Shown here in pieces: positions 40,041 to 48,491 of a stretch of DNA of 64,000 nt. Every line of letters starts with the position of its first letter. Within the stretch, counting starts at the first letter, position 1. Source of the stretch: JBBROS01 sp965199595. GTDB lineage: Bacteria > Pseudomonadota > Alphaproteobacteria > Acetobacterales > Acetobacteraceae. Position numbers and translations under genes: made by a program. The DNA is taken from NCBI GenBank assembly GCA_965199595.1, contig OZ241182.1:3162001-3226000 (forward strand), written 5' to 3'. The notes under the pieces were generated by a model, which made no database searches, was not told where the DNA came from, and saw nothing but the letters and a program-made list of their open reading frames with translations.

Positions 40041-42892
40041 GTGCGATGTGGCGAACGATGATCAGCATCGGCGTCGTCTGCGCGGCGATGCAGCCCCGCC
40101 CGGGTCAGGCCGCGGATGGGGTGCTCACCACACCGGCCACGGTCATCCGGGTTGGCGATCATCCCGGGTTCGGGCGCGTCGTGTTTGATCTGCCGCCGAA
40201 CGCGACCTACAACCTGGTGCGGGAGGGTGACCGGCTGCTGCTGGTTTTCCAAGGCGCCGGAAGCGTGGTGGAGCCTGGCAGTCTTCCGCATAACGTCCAG
40301 GCCATTCACGCCGGGTCCGAGACGGCAACGCTTGAGCTGAAGCCCGGTAGTCATCCGCGCACTTCCCGGATCGGCAATCGGCTGGTGATCGATCTGCTTG
40401 ATCGTGCAACGAGTTCCAAGGTGCGCCCCGCAATGGTGCCTGCTGCGTCAGCCGCGCCTGCGTCTGCGCCCGCGAATGTTGCGATTGAACGCCCCGTTGT
40501 CGCGCGGTCCGAGCGCCCGGCCGAAGTAGTTGCCGCGCAAGCGGCGGCCTCTGCCCCCGTCGTCGTTCCCCCTCCTGCTCTCATAACGCCACAGCCGGCT
40601 GCCCCGCAGGCAGATTCGGCTCCCGCCCTCGCGGCGCCCGTCACGCCGGTTGTGCAGCAGCCGCTGGCCTCGGCCGGCGACGTTGTCATGCCCGCCGTGG
40701 TTGCGCCTCAACCTGCCGCGACTATCTCGGCACCGATACCGCTGGATCGCGCCTTCCTGATCCGCGCCGATAGCGACGTGGGTGCCGCAGCCTTTCGGCG
40801 TGGCGGTCTGGGCGTCGTCGTGCTCGACCGCCGGTTGCCACAGCAGGCCGGGTTGTCCGGTGTCACCTGGAGTTCAGCTGCGGTCAGCACCGTTCTGCAG
40901 GTGCCGCTCGCGCCCGACGCTGCGTTGCGCTTGTCCCGGCAGGACTCGGGCTGGTCCGTCGAGATCACGAGAGACCCGGCGACGGGCACGCTGATCGCGG
41001 CTCCGGTGGCGGACGGGCTTAGCCTGCCGCTGCCGCGGGCGGGCCGCATGGTCACGGTACTGGATCCGCTCTCTGGCGGAACGCTCCTGGTCGGCGCGAG
41101 TCTTGGGGCCGGGTTGGATACCGGACTGGCCCAGGGCCGGCGGACCCCGGATTATCGCCTGCTGTCAAGCTGGCAGGGCGTCGTGGTGGAGCCATCGTCG
41201 GACCGGGTGGATCTGCGGTCCATCGCTACCGGGTTTCTGGTCACGGGCGGGGCGGCGATGGTTCCGGCCACGATGGTGGCGCAGACGCGGCGCTTCGATT
41301 TTCCCAACGAGCCCGCAACGGCCGCGCTGAACCGGATGCAGGCGCAACTGGCCGGTGCGGCGGCGGCGCCACCCCGGGGCCGGGCCCGCGACCGGTTGGC
41401 TGCTATACAGAGCATGATCGGTCTCGGCATGGGGGTCGAGGCGGCGGCGCTCACCCAGGTGACGGCGGCGGAGGACCCGCAGGCGGCGGCGGATGCGCAG
41501 ACCACCGGGCTCGGTGCGGTGGCGGCCGTGCTGGCGGGCCGGCCGAACGAGGCGGCTGGCCTCGATGACCCTCGGCTCGATGGCACTGACGAGATCATGC
41601 TGTGGCGCGGCCTGCGGGACCGGCGGCTGGGGCGGGACACCGCGGCGGCACGTGGCCTCGGTGCCCTGGCACCGCTGGCGCGCAGTTATCCGCCGTCGCT
41701 CCGTCGTTCGGTCTGGCCTGACGTGGCGGAGGCTGCGGTGGAGTCCGGTGTTGCCGGGCCGGTGGAGCAGCTGCCGCGCTACGCTGCGGCGCTGCTGCTG
41801 GAGCGATCCGGCAAGGTGGACGAGGCCCTGGCGCGGTATGATGAGCTGGCGGCCGGGTCGAACCGGTTGGACCAGGTGCGTGGGTCGGCGCGTGCCGCGG
41901 AGTTGCGGCTGGCCTCCGGGCGGATCGGCCCTGTCGCGGCAGCGGTGATCCTGGAGCGCCAGAGCCTGGCCTGGCGTGGTGACGACCAGGAAGCCCAGTT
42001 CCTGCTGCGGGCTGCGATGCTGCGGTCCGCGGGTCGCGAGTGGCGCCCGGCGCTCGAGGCGCTGCGGGCGGTCGAGTCGACATTCCCGGCGCAAAAGGCC
42101 GCCGTTCAGGCGCAGAAGGCCGCTGTCATGGAGTCGATGCTGGCCGCCGAGGGCGCGGGTCTGTCGGCGCTCGATCTGGTCCTGCTTGCCGCCGACTATG
42201 CGGATTGCGTGCCGGAGGGCCCGGCCGGTGCCGCAATGGCGCGGTTGCTGGCGGACAAGCTCACGGCGCTCGATCTGCCGGCACGCGCCATTCCCGTGCT
42301 GCAGGGCTTGATGCGGGCGACGGTTGCCGGGGAGGCAAGGGCGGAGTTCGGCGCGCGTTTGAGCCAGATGCTGCTGGACGGCGGTGATCCCACCGCTGCA
42401 AAGGCTGCCTTCGACGCATCGGATGCGCCGGACCTCTCGCCCTTGTTGCGGGATCGGCGCGGGCTGCTGCAGGCCAGGCTGCTTGCTGCACGAGGCGAGG
42501 TTGCGGCAGCGGCCGCGGCGTTGCAGCGGCTCGGCACCGACGAGGCTGACGATCTGCGGGCTACGATCCTGGCCACCGCCGGCGACTGGCCCGGCAGCCT
42601 CGCCGCGATCACGGCCCTGGCCGCGAAGGTCGTGCCATCAACCGGGCCGCTCCCGGCCGCAGCGCAGGATGTGCTGGTGCGGCAGGCGAATGCCGCGGTC
42701 CAGGCACAGGATGCCGGAGCCTTGCGTAGCATGGCCCGCATGGCGCCGCGGATGGAAGGGGCACGCGGCGACGTGTTTCGCCTGCTGACCGCCGCCCCCT
42801 TGGGCAACATGGCAGACCTGCCCCGGTCTGGCCGGGAACTGGCCTCGGCCAGCGCGCTGCCGCAGCATTTACAGACGATCGGGATGCGCTGA
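40037..42892 (+). CDS. large TPR-like secreted protein of the flagellar locus
   Basis: A 951-residue protein starting at the ATG in the ATGA overlap. A signal peptide (residues 1-26, ending RPGQAADG) leads to an AMIN-like beta segment (FGRVVFDLPPNATYNLVREGDRLLLVF). Then comes a long Ala/Pro/Val linker (residues 145-240), a second beta-rich block, and a long helical region with TPR-type repeats (AAALLLERSGKVDEALARYDELAAG, about residue 580 onward). AMIN-like domains bind peptidoglycan or septal proteins, so it may anchor the motor in the wall. No named family is recognised. It follows motE and is the last gene of the unit. Confidence 0.75.
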   Translation: MSAMWRTMISIGVVCAAMQPRPGQAADGVLTTPATVIRVGDHPGFGRVVFDLPPNATYNLVREGDRLLLVFQGAGSVVEPGSLPHNVQAIHAGSETATLELKPGSHPRTSRIGNRLVIDLLDRATSSKVRPAMVPAASAAPASAPANVAIERPVVARSERPAEVVAAQAAASAPVVVPPPALITPQPAAPQADSAPALAAPVTPVVQQPLASAGDVVMPAVVAPQPAATISAPIPLDRAFLIRADSDVGAAAFRRGGLGVVVLDRRLPQQAGLSGVTWSSAAVSTVLQVPLAPDAALRLSRQDSGWSVEITRDPATGTLIAAPVADGLSLPLPRAGRMVTVLDPLSGGTLLVGASLGAGLDTGLAQGRRTPDYRLLSSWQGVVVEPSSDRVDLRSIATGFLVTGGAAMVPATMVAQTRRFDFPNEPATAALNRMQAQLAGAAAAPPRGRARDRLAAIQSMIGLGMGVEAAALTQVTAAEDPQAAADAQTTGLGAVAAVLAGRPNEAAGLDDPRLDGTDEIMLWRGLRDRRLGRDTAAARGLGALAPLARSYPPSLRRSVWPDVAEAAVESGVAGPVEQLPRYAAALLLERSGKVDEALARYDELAAGSNRLDQVRGSARAAELRLASGRIGPVAAAVILERQSLAWRGDDQEAQFLLRAAMLRSAGREWRPALEALRAVESTFPAQKAAVQAQKAAVMESMLAAEGAGLSALDLVLLAADYADCVPEGPAGAAMARLLADKLTALDLPARAIPVLQGLMRATVAGEARAEFGARLSQMLLDGGDPTAAKAAFDASDAPDLSPLLRDRRGLLQARLLAARGEVAAAAAALQRLGTDEADDLRATILATAGDWPGSLAAITALAAKVVPSTGPLPAAAQDVLVRQANAAVQAQDAGALRSMARMAPRMEGARGDVFRLLTAAPLGNMADLPRSGRELASASALPQHLQTIGMR

Positions 42893-43000
42893 CGTTCGCG
42901 TCATACAGAAATGCCGGGCCTGGCGAGGACATTTCAATGAGAGGCGGGGCCGCTTGGGTATTTTATCCCTTGCCATACTCCCCCCTAAGGCATATCTCGG

Positions 43001-43020
43001 CCCCTCTTGGCCCAAGGGGG
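43001..43020 (+). promoter_or_regulatory. hairpin in the speD leader
   Basis: CCCC-T-CTTG, GCC, CAAGGGGG can form a short stem with one bulged base and a three-base loop. It lies about 42 nt before the speD ATG in a leader of 170 nt that is visibly richer in T than its surroundings. It may attenuate or regulate speD, but no known polyamine riboswitch motif is recognised. Confidence 0.3.
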
Positions 43021-43062
43021 CGATCCCGCCCAACAGGCTGTCTACTGGTTTGGGGGTACGTG

Positions 43063-43530
43063 ATGAACGCACTTGCTCAACTGGGGATGGTCTCGGAACT
43101 TCCGAGCGAAAACCAGACGACGATTGCACTTGTTCCTGGCCTGTCTGCCGAGGATCGGAAGGATTACTTCGTCGAGAAGGACGGCGAACGCTTTGCCGGC
43201 ACTCATCTTCTCGTCGATCTGTGGGACGCGTCCAATCTGGCCGATCCTGCGCATATCGACGCTGCCTTGCGAGAGGCGGCGATAGCAGCTGGTGCCACGA
43301 TTCTGCACAGCCATTTCCATCACTTCACGCCCAATGGTGGAGTGTCTGGCGTGGTCGTGCTGGCGGAGAGCCATATCTCGATCCATACCTGGCCCGAGCG
43401 TGACTTTGCGGCGATCGACATCTTCATGTGTGGGGCCTGTAATCCACACGATGCGATCCCGATCCTGCGGCGGGCGTTCACGCCAGGTCGCGTGGACCTG
43501 AACGAGGAGCGCCGCGGTCGCGTCGCTTGA
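43063..43530 (+). CDS. speD: S-adenosylmethionine decarboxylase proenzyme
   Basis: A 155-residue class-1 AdoMetDC. It contains THLLVDLWDASNL near residue 47, and ILHSHFHHFTPNGGVSGVVVLAESHISIHTWPE. Self-cleavage at Glu102-Ser103 generates the pyruvoyl cofactor, and SHISIHTWPE is the invariant motif. The downstream segment AIDIFMCGACNPHDAI gives the catalytic Cys region. It makes decarboxylated AdoMet for spermidine synthesis. The N-terminal 40 residues exceed the Bacillus-type enzyme. The ATG at 43063 follows GGGGGT. speE follows after a spacer with a hairpin. Confidence 0.94.
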   Translation: MNALAQLGMVSELPSENQTTIALVPGLSAEDRKDYFVEKDGERFAGTHLLVDLWDASNLADPAHIDAALREAAIAAGATILHSHFHHFTPNGGVSGVVVLAESHISIHTWPERDFAAIDIFMCGACNPHDAIPILRRAFTPGRVDLNEERRGRVA

Positions 43531-43560
43531 AGGCGGGCGGCGTCATGGAGTCACTTGTGG

Positions 43561-43586
43561 GCAGGCGACCCGCTGATGTCGCCTGC
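43561..43586 (+). terminator. perfect 8-bp hairpin between speD and speE
   Basis: GCAGGCGA (43561-43568) and TCGCCTGC (43579-43586) are exact inverted repeats with a 10-base loop. The hairpin lies in the spacer between the two spermidine genes, 31 bp after the speD stop. There is no T-run, so it may be an attenuator or mRNA-processing structure rather than a strong terminator. Confidence 0.4.
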
Positions 43587-43633
43587 GTGCAGGCCGGGCT
43601 CGGTCTGCCGGTCGGCTCAGGATCGAATCCCGG

Positions 43634-44512
43634 ATGACTGAATGGCTGGTTGAGACGCTGTACCCCGGTTGGGGGCAGCGCTTCCGGGTTCTCGATGTGC
43701 TGGCGCGTGAGCGCAGCGACTTTCAGGACATCGTTGTATTTGAAAGCGCGAGCCATGGCCGGGTGCTGATGCTGGATGGCTGCGTGCAGATCACCGAGGC
43801 CGATGAGTTCGTGTACCAGGAAATGCTGGCACACGTGCCCCTGCTGGAACATGGCGCAGCGCGACGGGTGCTGATCATCGGCGCCGGCGATGGCGGGGTG
43901 CTGCGGCATGTGTTGCAGCACCGGACCGTCGAGCATGCCACCATGGTCGAGATCGATGGAGCGGTGATCCGGCTCGCCAAGGAGTTCATGCCCGGCATCG
44001 CTGCCGGCGCCTGGGACGATCCGCGGGCTGAGGTGATCGTGGGTGATGGCATCCGCCATGTGGCCGAGGCAGCGGCGCAGTCCTACGACGTGGTGATCAT
44101 CGACAGCACTGACCCGGTGGGTGTCGGCGAAACGCTTTTCACCGAGCAGTTCTATCAGGAGTGCGCCCGCATCCTGACCCCGCAGGGCATCGTGGTGAAC
44201 CAGGCCGGCGTGCCGTTCATGCAGCCAGAGGAGTTGCAGGAGACGAGTGCGCGCCGGGCCAAGGCCTTCGCGCGGGTCAGCGCCTATGTGGCGGCGGTGC
44301 CGACCTATGTCGGCGGCTTCATGACGCTCGGGTTGGCCACCAATGCGGCAGCCAGTGATGCGGTGCCGGTCGAGGTTCTGCGGCGGCGGGCGCACGAGGC
44401 GGGCATCGAGGGCATGACGCGTTATTGGAGTCCCGAGGTGCATCGGGCGGCGTTCCAGTTGCCACCTTATATCGCGAGGCTGCTGCATCCGGCGGACACC
44501 GCCGCCGGTTGA
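43634..44512 (+). CDS. speE: spermidine synthase
   Basis: A 292-residue aminopropyltransferase. ETLYPGWGQRFRV at the N-terminus, then HGRVLMLDGCVQITEADEFVYQEMLAHVPLLEHG, which binds putrescine. VLIIGAGDGGVLRHVLQH is the AdoMet-type loop, MVEIDGAVIRLAKEF follows, and VVIIDSTDPVGVGETLFTEQFY holds the catalytic Asp. It uses decarboxylated AdoMet from SpeD. The start is an ATG at 43634 with an upstream GGAT-like site only. It is 103 bp after speD. The accessory region begins after its stop. Confidence 0.95.
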   Translation: MTEWLVETLYPGWGQRFRVLDVLARERSDFQDIVVFESASHGRVLMLDGCVQITEADEFVYQEMLAHVPLLEHGAARRVLIIGAGDGGVLRHVLQHRTVEHATMVEIDGAVIRLAKEFMPGIAAGAWDDPRAEVIVGDGIRHVAEAAAQSYDVVIIDSTDPVGVGETLFTEQFYQECARILTPQGIVVNQAGVPFMQPEELQETSARRAKAFARVSAYVAAVPTYVGGFMTLGLATNAAASDAVPVEVLRRRAHEAGIEGMTRYWSPEVHRAAFQLPPYIARLLHPADTAAG

Positions 44513-44692
44513 GCGGTGGGGCGGTCGCCCGCTGGACCGGGAGGCTCGGCGTGGTCCCCACACGATCAGGGAGCCAGTCGTTGCACCGCGCCGGCCTGAC
44601 GAGGCCGAATGCCTCGAAGTGATTGATGAGGGGCGGGCGCAGGGGTCAGCGTCGGCAGCGCTGGCCTAGGATGAGAGGCCGGAATGCGACGG

Positions 44693-46393
44693 TCATGCTG
44701 CTTTCGCCGGATGCGCGAACGTCGTCTCGCAGTAACGCCGCAACAGGTCCGGCTTGCTCGCCGGCCCCCGGAAGGCGATGTGCCCGTCCGGGCGGATCAG
44801 CGCGAGCGCGGGTGTGCCCCCCAGCCCGTATGCCGCGTGCGCGGCGCCGTCCAAGTCGGACAGGCTATCGCTTGCGGCCGCCTCGTCGACCATCGCTTCA
44901 GGGGCGGAGACGATCAGCGTCGGCCGCACGAAACTCCACGGCGCGACGATTGCCGCAGCCTCCCGCAGCGAGGCTGTCGCCGCGGGATCGCGGCCGTCGA
45001 ACGCAAGCAGGTTCCAACCCCAGCTACGCCCCTGCGCGTTGTATAATATGGGAAACAGCGTCACCGTTCGACCGTCCGACGCGATCAGCTCCGCATCGGG
45101 CGCGCGGTCGCCGGCATGGGGCACGCCGCGTTTCAGCGCCTGCCGCAGCTTGAGGTGGTCGTCGCTGAGCGGGCTGTCAGGGTAGGCGACCGATAACTGC
45201 TGGAGGTCGTCGCTCCCGAACAGCTTGGAGCCGAGATTGGGGACGAGACCGCCCGCGGCATCGAGCACAACGTCACCGACGCGGCTGCGATAGACGAGGC
45301 GGCGAAAGCCCTTGGTCTGGTTGTCGTCCAGCGCGGCATGCTGGTTCTGCCGCTCGGCGCCATAGGAGTCGAGCACCACCGGCGCGGCATGGCCCGCGAG
45401 CGTCATGGCCAACCGCCAGGCGATGCACACCGCATCGTGCATGCCTGCGTTCATCCCCTGTCCGCCGATCGGCAGGGTATAATGCCCCGCGTCTCCCGCC
45501 AGGAACACGCGCCCCTTGGCATAAGCGTCGGCATGACCGTGCTGGAACTTGCTGTGCGACAGCCAGATCGGGTCGGTGAAGGTCAGCGTCCCGTCGCCGG
45601 TGATTTCGCGGGCACGGGCCTGCATTTCCTCCAGCTTCGGTTCGCGATCGGGCATCCGCTCCTCGTCCTCCAGGAAGAACATGCGGTGGTAGCCCTCCCA
45701 GACCGGCAGCACGCCCGCGAAGCCGTGGTGGTAAACGAAGAACCACAGCTGGTCGGCCTGCGTGGAGCGCTGCCATGTAAGCTTGGCGTCGATCTGCCAG
45801 GTCGCGCGCCCGGTGAGCTTGTCGACCGGGAAGTCGAGGCCCAGCGACTTACGCACGAAACCTTTGTCGCCGTCCGCGCCCACCACGTAGCGGCACCGCA
45901 GCGTCTCGCTGGCGCCGGTTTCCTTCCCCTCGTCATCGACCGTCGCCACGATCACGGTGACGCCGTCAGCGTCCTGATCGATCGAGGTCACCTTGCGCCC
46001 TCGCTCGATCGGCGCGCCCTTGGCGGCTGCCTGCTCGCCGAGCACCTTCTCGATCACCTCCTGGCCGCTGTAGAGAACCTGCGGGAACGGGCTCTTCACC
46101 TCATCGAGCGGCACCTGGTCGAGCGGTTTCCCGTCGAGGAACGCGGTCTGCTTCTCGATCCGGTAGCTCTGCGCCGCCAGCGCTTCGCGCACACCGATGC
46201 CGTGCAGCAATTCCTGTCCCCGCGCCCAGACGTTGTTCGCGCGCGAATGCGGCTTGGGCTGGGTGCGCTCCTCGAACACCCGTGTCTTCACGCCGTGGTG
46301 CCCGAGCGCGCATGCCGTAGTCAGGCCGATTGGCCCTGCCCCGACTACGATCACATCGACATCATAACTGGACTTGCCAAGCGGATCAGGCAT
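44693..46393 (-). CDS. FAD-dependent aromatic-hydroxylase-type monooxygenase
   Basis: A 566-residue flavoprotein monooxygenase of the PheA/TfdB/UbiH superfamily. VDVIVVGAGPIGLTTACALGHHGVKTRVFEE is the N-terminal FAD loop, VVGADGDKGFVRKSLG is the DG motif, and GRVFLAGDAGHYTLPIGGQGMNAGMHDAVCIAWRLA is the GD motif. The C-terminal 150 residues resemble a thioredoxin-like domain typical of phenol hydroxylases. It should hydroxylate an aromatic or polyketide-like substrate with NAD(P)H and oxygen. The ATG at 46393 is chosen because GGAG lies at good spacing; an ATG at 46420 adds nothing conserved. The TetR/hydrolase unit follows on the same strand. Confidence 0.87.
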   Translation of the reverse strand: MPDPLGKSSYDVDVIVVGAGPIGLTTACALGHHGVKTRVFEERTQPKPHSRANNVWARGQELLHGIGVREALAAQSYRIEKQTAFLDGKPLDQVPLDEVKSPFPQVLYSGQEVIEKVLGEQAAAKGAPIERGRKVTSIDQDADGVTVIVATVDDEGKETGASETLRCRYVVGADGDKGFVRKSLGLDFPVDKLTGRATWQIDAKLTWQRSTQADQLWFFVYHHGFAGVLPVWEGYHRMFFLEDEERMPDREPKLEEMQARAREITGDGTLTFTDPIWLSHSKFQHGHADAYAKGRVFLAGDAGHYTLPIGGQGMNAGMHDAVCIAWRLAMTLAGHAAPVVLDSYGAERQNQHAALDDNQTKGFRRLVYRSRVGDVVLDAAGGLVPNLGSKLFGSDDLQQLSVAYPDSPLSDDHLKLRQALKRGVPHAGDRAPDAELIASDGRTVTLFPILYNAQGRSWGWNLLAFDGRDPAATASLREAAAIVAPWSFVRPTLIVSAPEAMVDEAAASDSLSDLDGAAHAAYGLGGTPALALIRPDGHIAFRGPASKPDLLRRYCETTFAHPAKAA

Positions 46394-46466
46394 CTGGATC
46401 TCCAACAAAAAACAAAACACCGGATCAACTCGGCTGTTGCCGGGTTCCCGATATCCTCATCGGGCA

Positions 46467-47057
46467 TCAGGGCACAGCCGAAAGCCCGGTGCGGCCACTC
46501 AGGGCGTGCAACGAAGTGTCCAGCGCCTCGATCAGCATGCGGAAGCTCTCGTCAATGGAGGCCGTCATCTGGAACCCGCGCCGGGCCTCTATGTCGGCAA
46601 AGCCATGCAGCCCAGCCCGGATGAGCCGGATTGCGTGAACGGCGAGTCTGTCTGGAATGCCATAGCCTGCGACGACGGCACCAAATACCTCGAGCGCGCG
46701 CGCGACCTCAACCCGCTGTTCGGCGCAGGCCGGCTCCGGAGCGGCCTGGGTCAACAAGTAAAGCCCGGCATGGTCCATCGCGAACCGGCGGTACGCTTCC
46801 GCGACCGCGTGAAGCGCCTGGCCGGCCGAGCGCCCGATTGCCGCCGCTACCAACCCGTCCACCAAGCGGCGGATCGCCAGCGTCGCCACTCGTACGGTCA
46901 GGTCCTCCAAGCCATCGACATGTTTATACAAGCTGGGCGGCGCGATGCCGAGGGAGGCTGCGAGCCGCGCGAGCGTCATGGCGGCGAGACCCTCGGCATC
47001 GACAATGGCAGCGGCGGCCTCCGTGACGATCTCTGGATCGAGACCGGCTCTAGGCAC
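46467..47057 (-). CDS. TetR/AcrR family transcriptional regulator
   Basis: A 196-residue repressor. The helix-turn-helix lies at residues 25-46 (LARLAASLGIAPPSLYKHVDG), the recognition helix being APPSLYKHV. The C-terminal dimerisation domain ends IDESFRMLIEALDTSL, characteristic of the TetR_C_33/WHG group. It lies directly after the alpha/beta hydrolase gene with an 8-bp overlap, so the two are one operon. A perfect 15-bp palindrome precedes that operon and may be its autoregulatory operator. The FAD monooxygenase downstream is 74 bp away and could share the regulation. Confidence 0.9.
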   Translation of the reverse strand: MPRAGLDPEIVTEAAAAIVDAEGLAAMTLARLAASLGIAPPSLYKHVDGLEDLTVRVATLAIRRLVDGLVAAAIGRSAGQALHAVAEAYRRFAMDHAGLYLLTQAAPEPACAEQRVEVARALEVFGAVVAGYGIPDRLAVHAIRLIRAGLHGFADIEARRGFQMTASIDESFRMLIEALDTSLHALSGRTGLSAVP

Positions 47058-47877
47058 TGGGCGCTACGGGAACATCGCCCGTGCGAAACCTCTCAAGGAA
47101 GGTGGACACGGCTGGAGTGACGATCCCAGGGCGCTCGAGCATCGGTGCGTGTCCCGCACCATGAACCATCACGGTCGTCGCGCCATTGAAGTTTGATACG
47201 ACCCATGCAGCTTCCGCCGCCGGATCCGGCCAGTCCGGGTCGGCATCGCCCATGACGACCAGGACCGGAACGTGGACGCGACCGAGCCAGGGTGTGACGA
47301 CGTCGTGGTCGACCGCGGACGTGGCGTGAAACGCCGGCCACCGGCCGGGGCGGGTCAGCGACGCCTTGGAACGGGCGGCCCTTTTGCCGGCCTCTTCGCC
47401 GAGACCCGGCCATAACCTGGCCGCGTACATCCGCCAGACCGAAGGCCCCCAAGGCCGCGTGAGTGCGACATGCAGGACCCACCGCATGAACTTGCTCCCT
47501 CCATTCCGGAGGTAGGGGCCGATGAGGACCAATCCGGCGACCAGATCGGGACGACGGCCCGCAGCGATGGTCACCGCGGCGGCGGACAACGAAGCGCCCA
47601 CCAGAATCGCCGGACCGCCGCCAAGCGCGTCGATCACGCTCAGCAAGTCGGCTGCGGTCGCTTCGTCACCGTAGCTGTCGAAGTCTGCCGTGCTGTCGCC
47701 ATGGCCGCGAAGATCAACACAGGCGACGCGAAATCCTGAAGCCCTGAGATGGGTCGCCAACGGAGTGAACGCGTCGCGGAAATCCCCCAGCCCCGGCGAG
47801 CAGATGACGAGCGGACCGTCACCATCGACCTCCATGGCGAGCCGACCACCACCCGAACTCACGTAGCTAATTGTCAT
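47050..47877 (-). CDS. alpha/beta-fold hydrolase
   Basis: A 275-residue alpha/beta hydrolase. The oxyanion segment CSPGLGDFRDAF is followed by the nucleophile elbow LVGASLSAAAV (Ser in GASLS), VDLRGHGDSTADFD, a central cap, the acid in VVMGDADPDWPDP, and the His in GAGHAPMLERP. The substrate is unknown. I start at ATG 47877 rather than a TTG 36 bp upstream. The 3' end overlaps the TetR gene by 8 bp, suggesting cotranscription with its regulator. Confidence 0.85.
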   Translation of the reverse strand: MTISYVSSGGGRLAMEVDGDGPLVICSPGLGDFRDAFTPLATHLRASGFRVACVDLRGHGDSTADFDSYGDEATAADLLSVIDALGGGPAILVGASLSAAAVTIAAGRRPDLVAGLVLIGPYLRNGGSKFMRWVLHVALTRPWGPSVWRMYAARLWPGLGEEAGKRAARSKASLTRPGRWPAFHATSAVDHDVVTPWLGRVHVPVLVVMGDADPDWPDPAAEAAWVVSNFNGATTVMVHGAGHAPMLERPGIVTPAVSTFLERFRTGDVPVAPSA

Positions 47878-47886
47878 ACCTGCACA

Positions 47887-47901
47887 GCTATTGGAGATAG
47901 C
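47887..47901 (-). promoter_or_regulatory. candidate TetR operator of the hydrolase-tetR operon
   Basis: GCTAT-TGGAG-ATAGC is a perfect inverted repeat of 5+5 bases around a five-base centre, 10 bp upstream of the hydrolase ATG. TetR-family regulators usually autoregulate by such sites. Binding by the TetR at 46467-47057 is inferred. Confidence 0.45.
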
Positions 47902-48098
47902 AAGCCGAGTCAACGATGATTGAAGATGGACGCCAGCTTGAGGGTTCCTGCTTCCATAACTGAAATCCCGCCACCACGCCCTGGAATTGTCAGCGTTTCG
48001 AACCGTCCTCCGGCGCCGAATAGTGGGTCATCGCCGCCATCGCGGCCCGATCGCCGCACGTCATGCCCGGTGTGCGGTATACGGGCTGCAGCAGCGCC

Positions 48099-48389
48099 TC
48101 AGCGGCCGACCTCTCCGACGAAACCGGTCGGCGCTGACCCGATCAGCTTCGTGGCCTGCACAATCTTAGGATCGTGCTGGTAGGGATTGAGAACGGCCAT
48201 GGCGGCGTCCTGGCTCTCCCAATGCGTGTTCACCATGGCATGGCCGGGATCGCTCACATCAAGAATGACCTCATGGTCGAGGTAGCCTGCCTTTTTGGTC
48301 ATGTCGGCACCGACGGAGCGGCACAGCGCGACGCCCTCATCTGCATGCTGCGCGGGAAATCTGAAGTCGAACATGGATTTAACGGACAT
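48099..48389 (-). CDS. antibiotic biosynthesis monooxygenase (ABM)-like protein
   Basis: A 96-residue ferredoxin-like (ABM/DabB) protein. FDFRFPAQHADEGVALCRSVGADM at the start, GYLDHEVILDVSDPGHAMVNTHWESQDAAMAVL in the middle, and KLIGSAPTGFVGEV at the end fit the ABM dimeric fold (H at HWES, and an aromatic-lined pocket). Members oxidise quinones or heme or simply bind small ligands. The ATG at 48389 is preferred over an upstream GTG-like start, because of the family N-terminus. It is divergent from a LysR gene that likely controls it. Confidence 0.75.
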   Translation of the reverse strand: MSVKSMFDFRFPAQHADEGVALCRSVGADMTKKAGYLDHEVILDVSDPGHAMVNTHWESQDAAMAVLNPYQHDPKIVQATKLIGSAPTGFVGEVGR

Positions 48390-48451
48390 GGCACGGCGCC
48401 TCTCTGTCGGGGTGGAAACCGCAAGGCTTACCGGGCTGCCAATCCCAATCA

Positions 48452-48464
48452 ATTGCCTGACAAT
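48452..48464. promoter_or_regulatory. LysR-type T-N11-A box candidate
   Basis: ATTG-CCTGA-CAAT is a perfect interrupted palindrome of the LysR-box type (T-N11-A) in the 102-bp spacer between the divergent ABM and LysR genes. Position and symmetry fit the binding site of the LysR regulator at 48492-49424. Confidence 0.45.
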
Positions 48465-48491
48465 CAGAACATTCGTTAGTATGGAAGAGGA

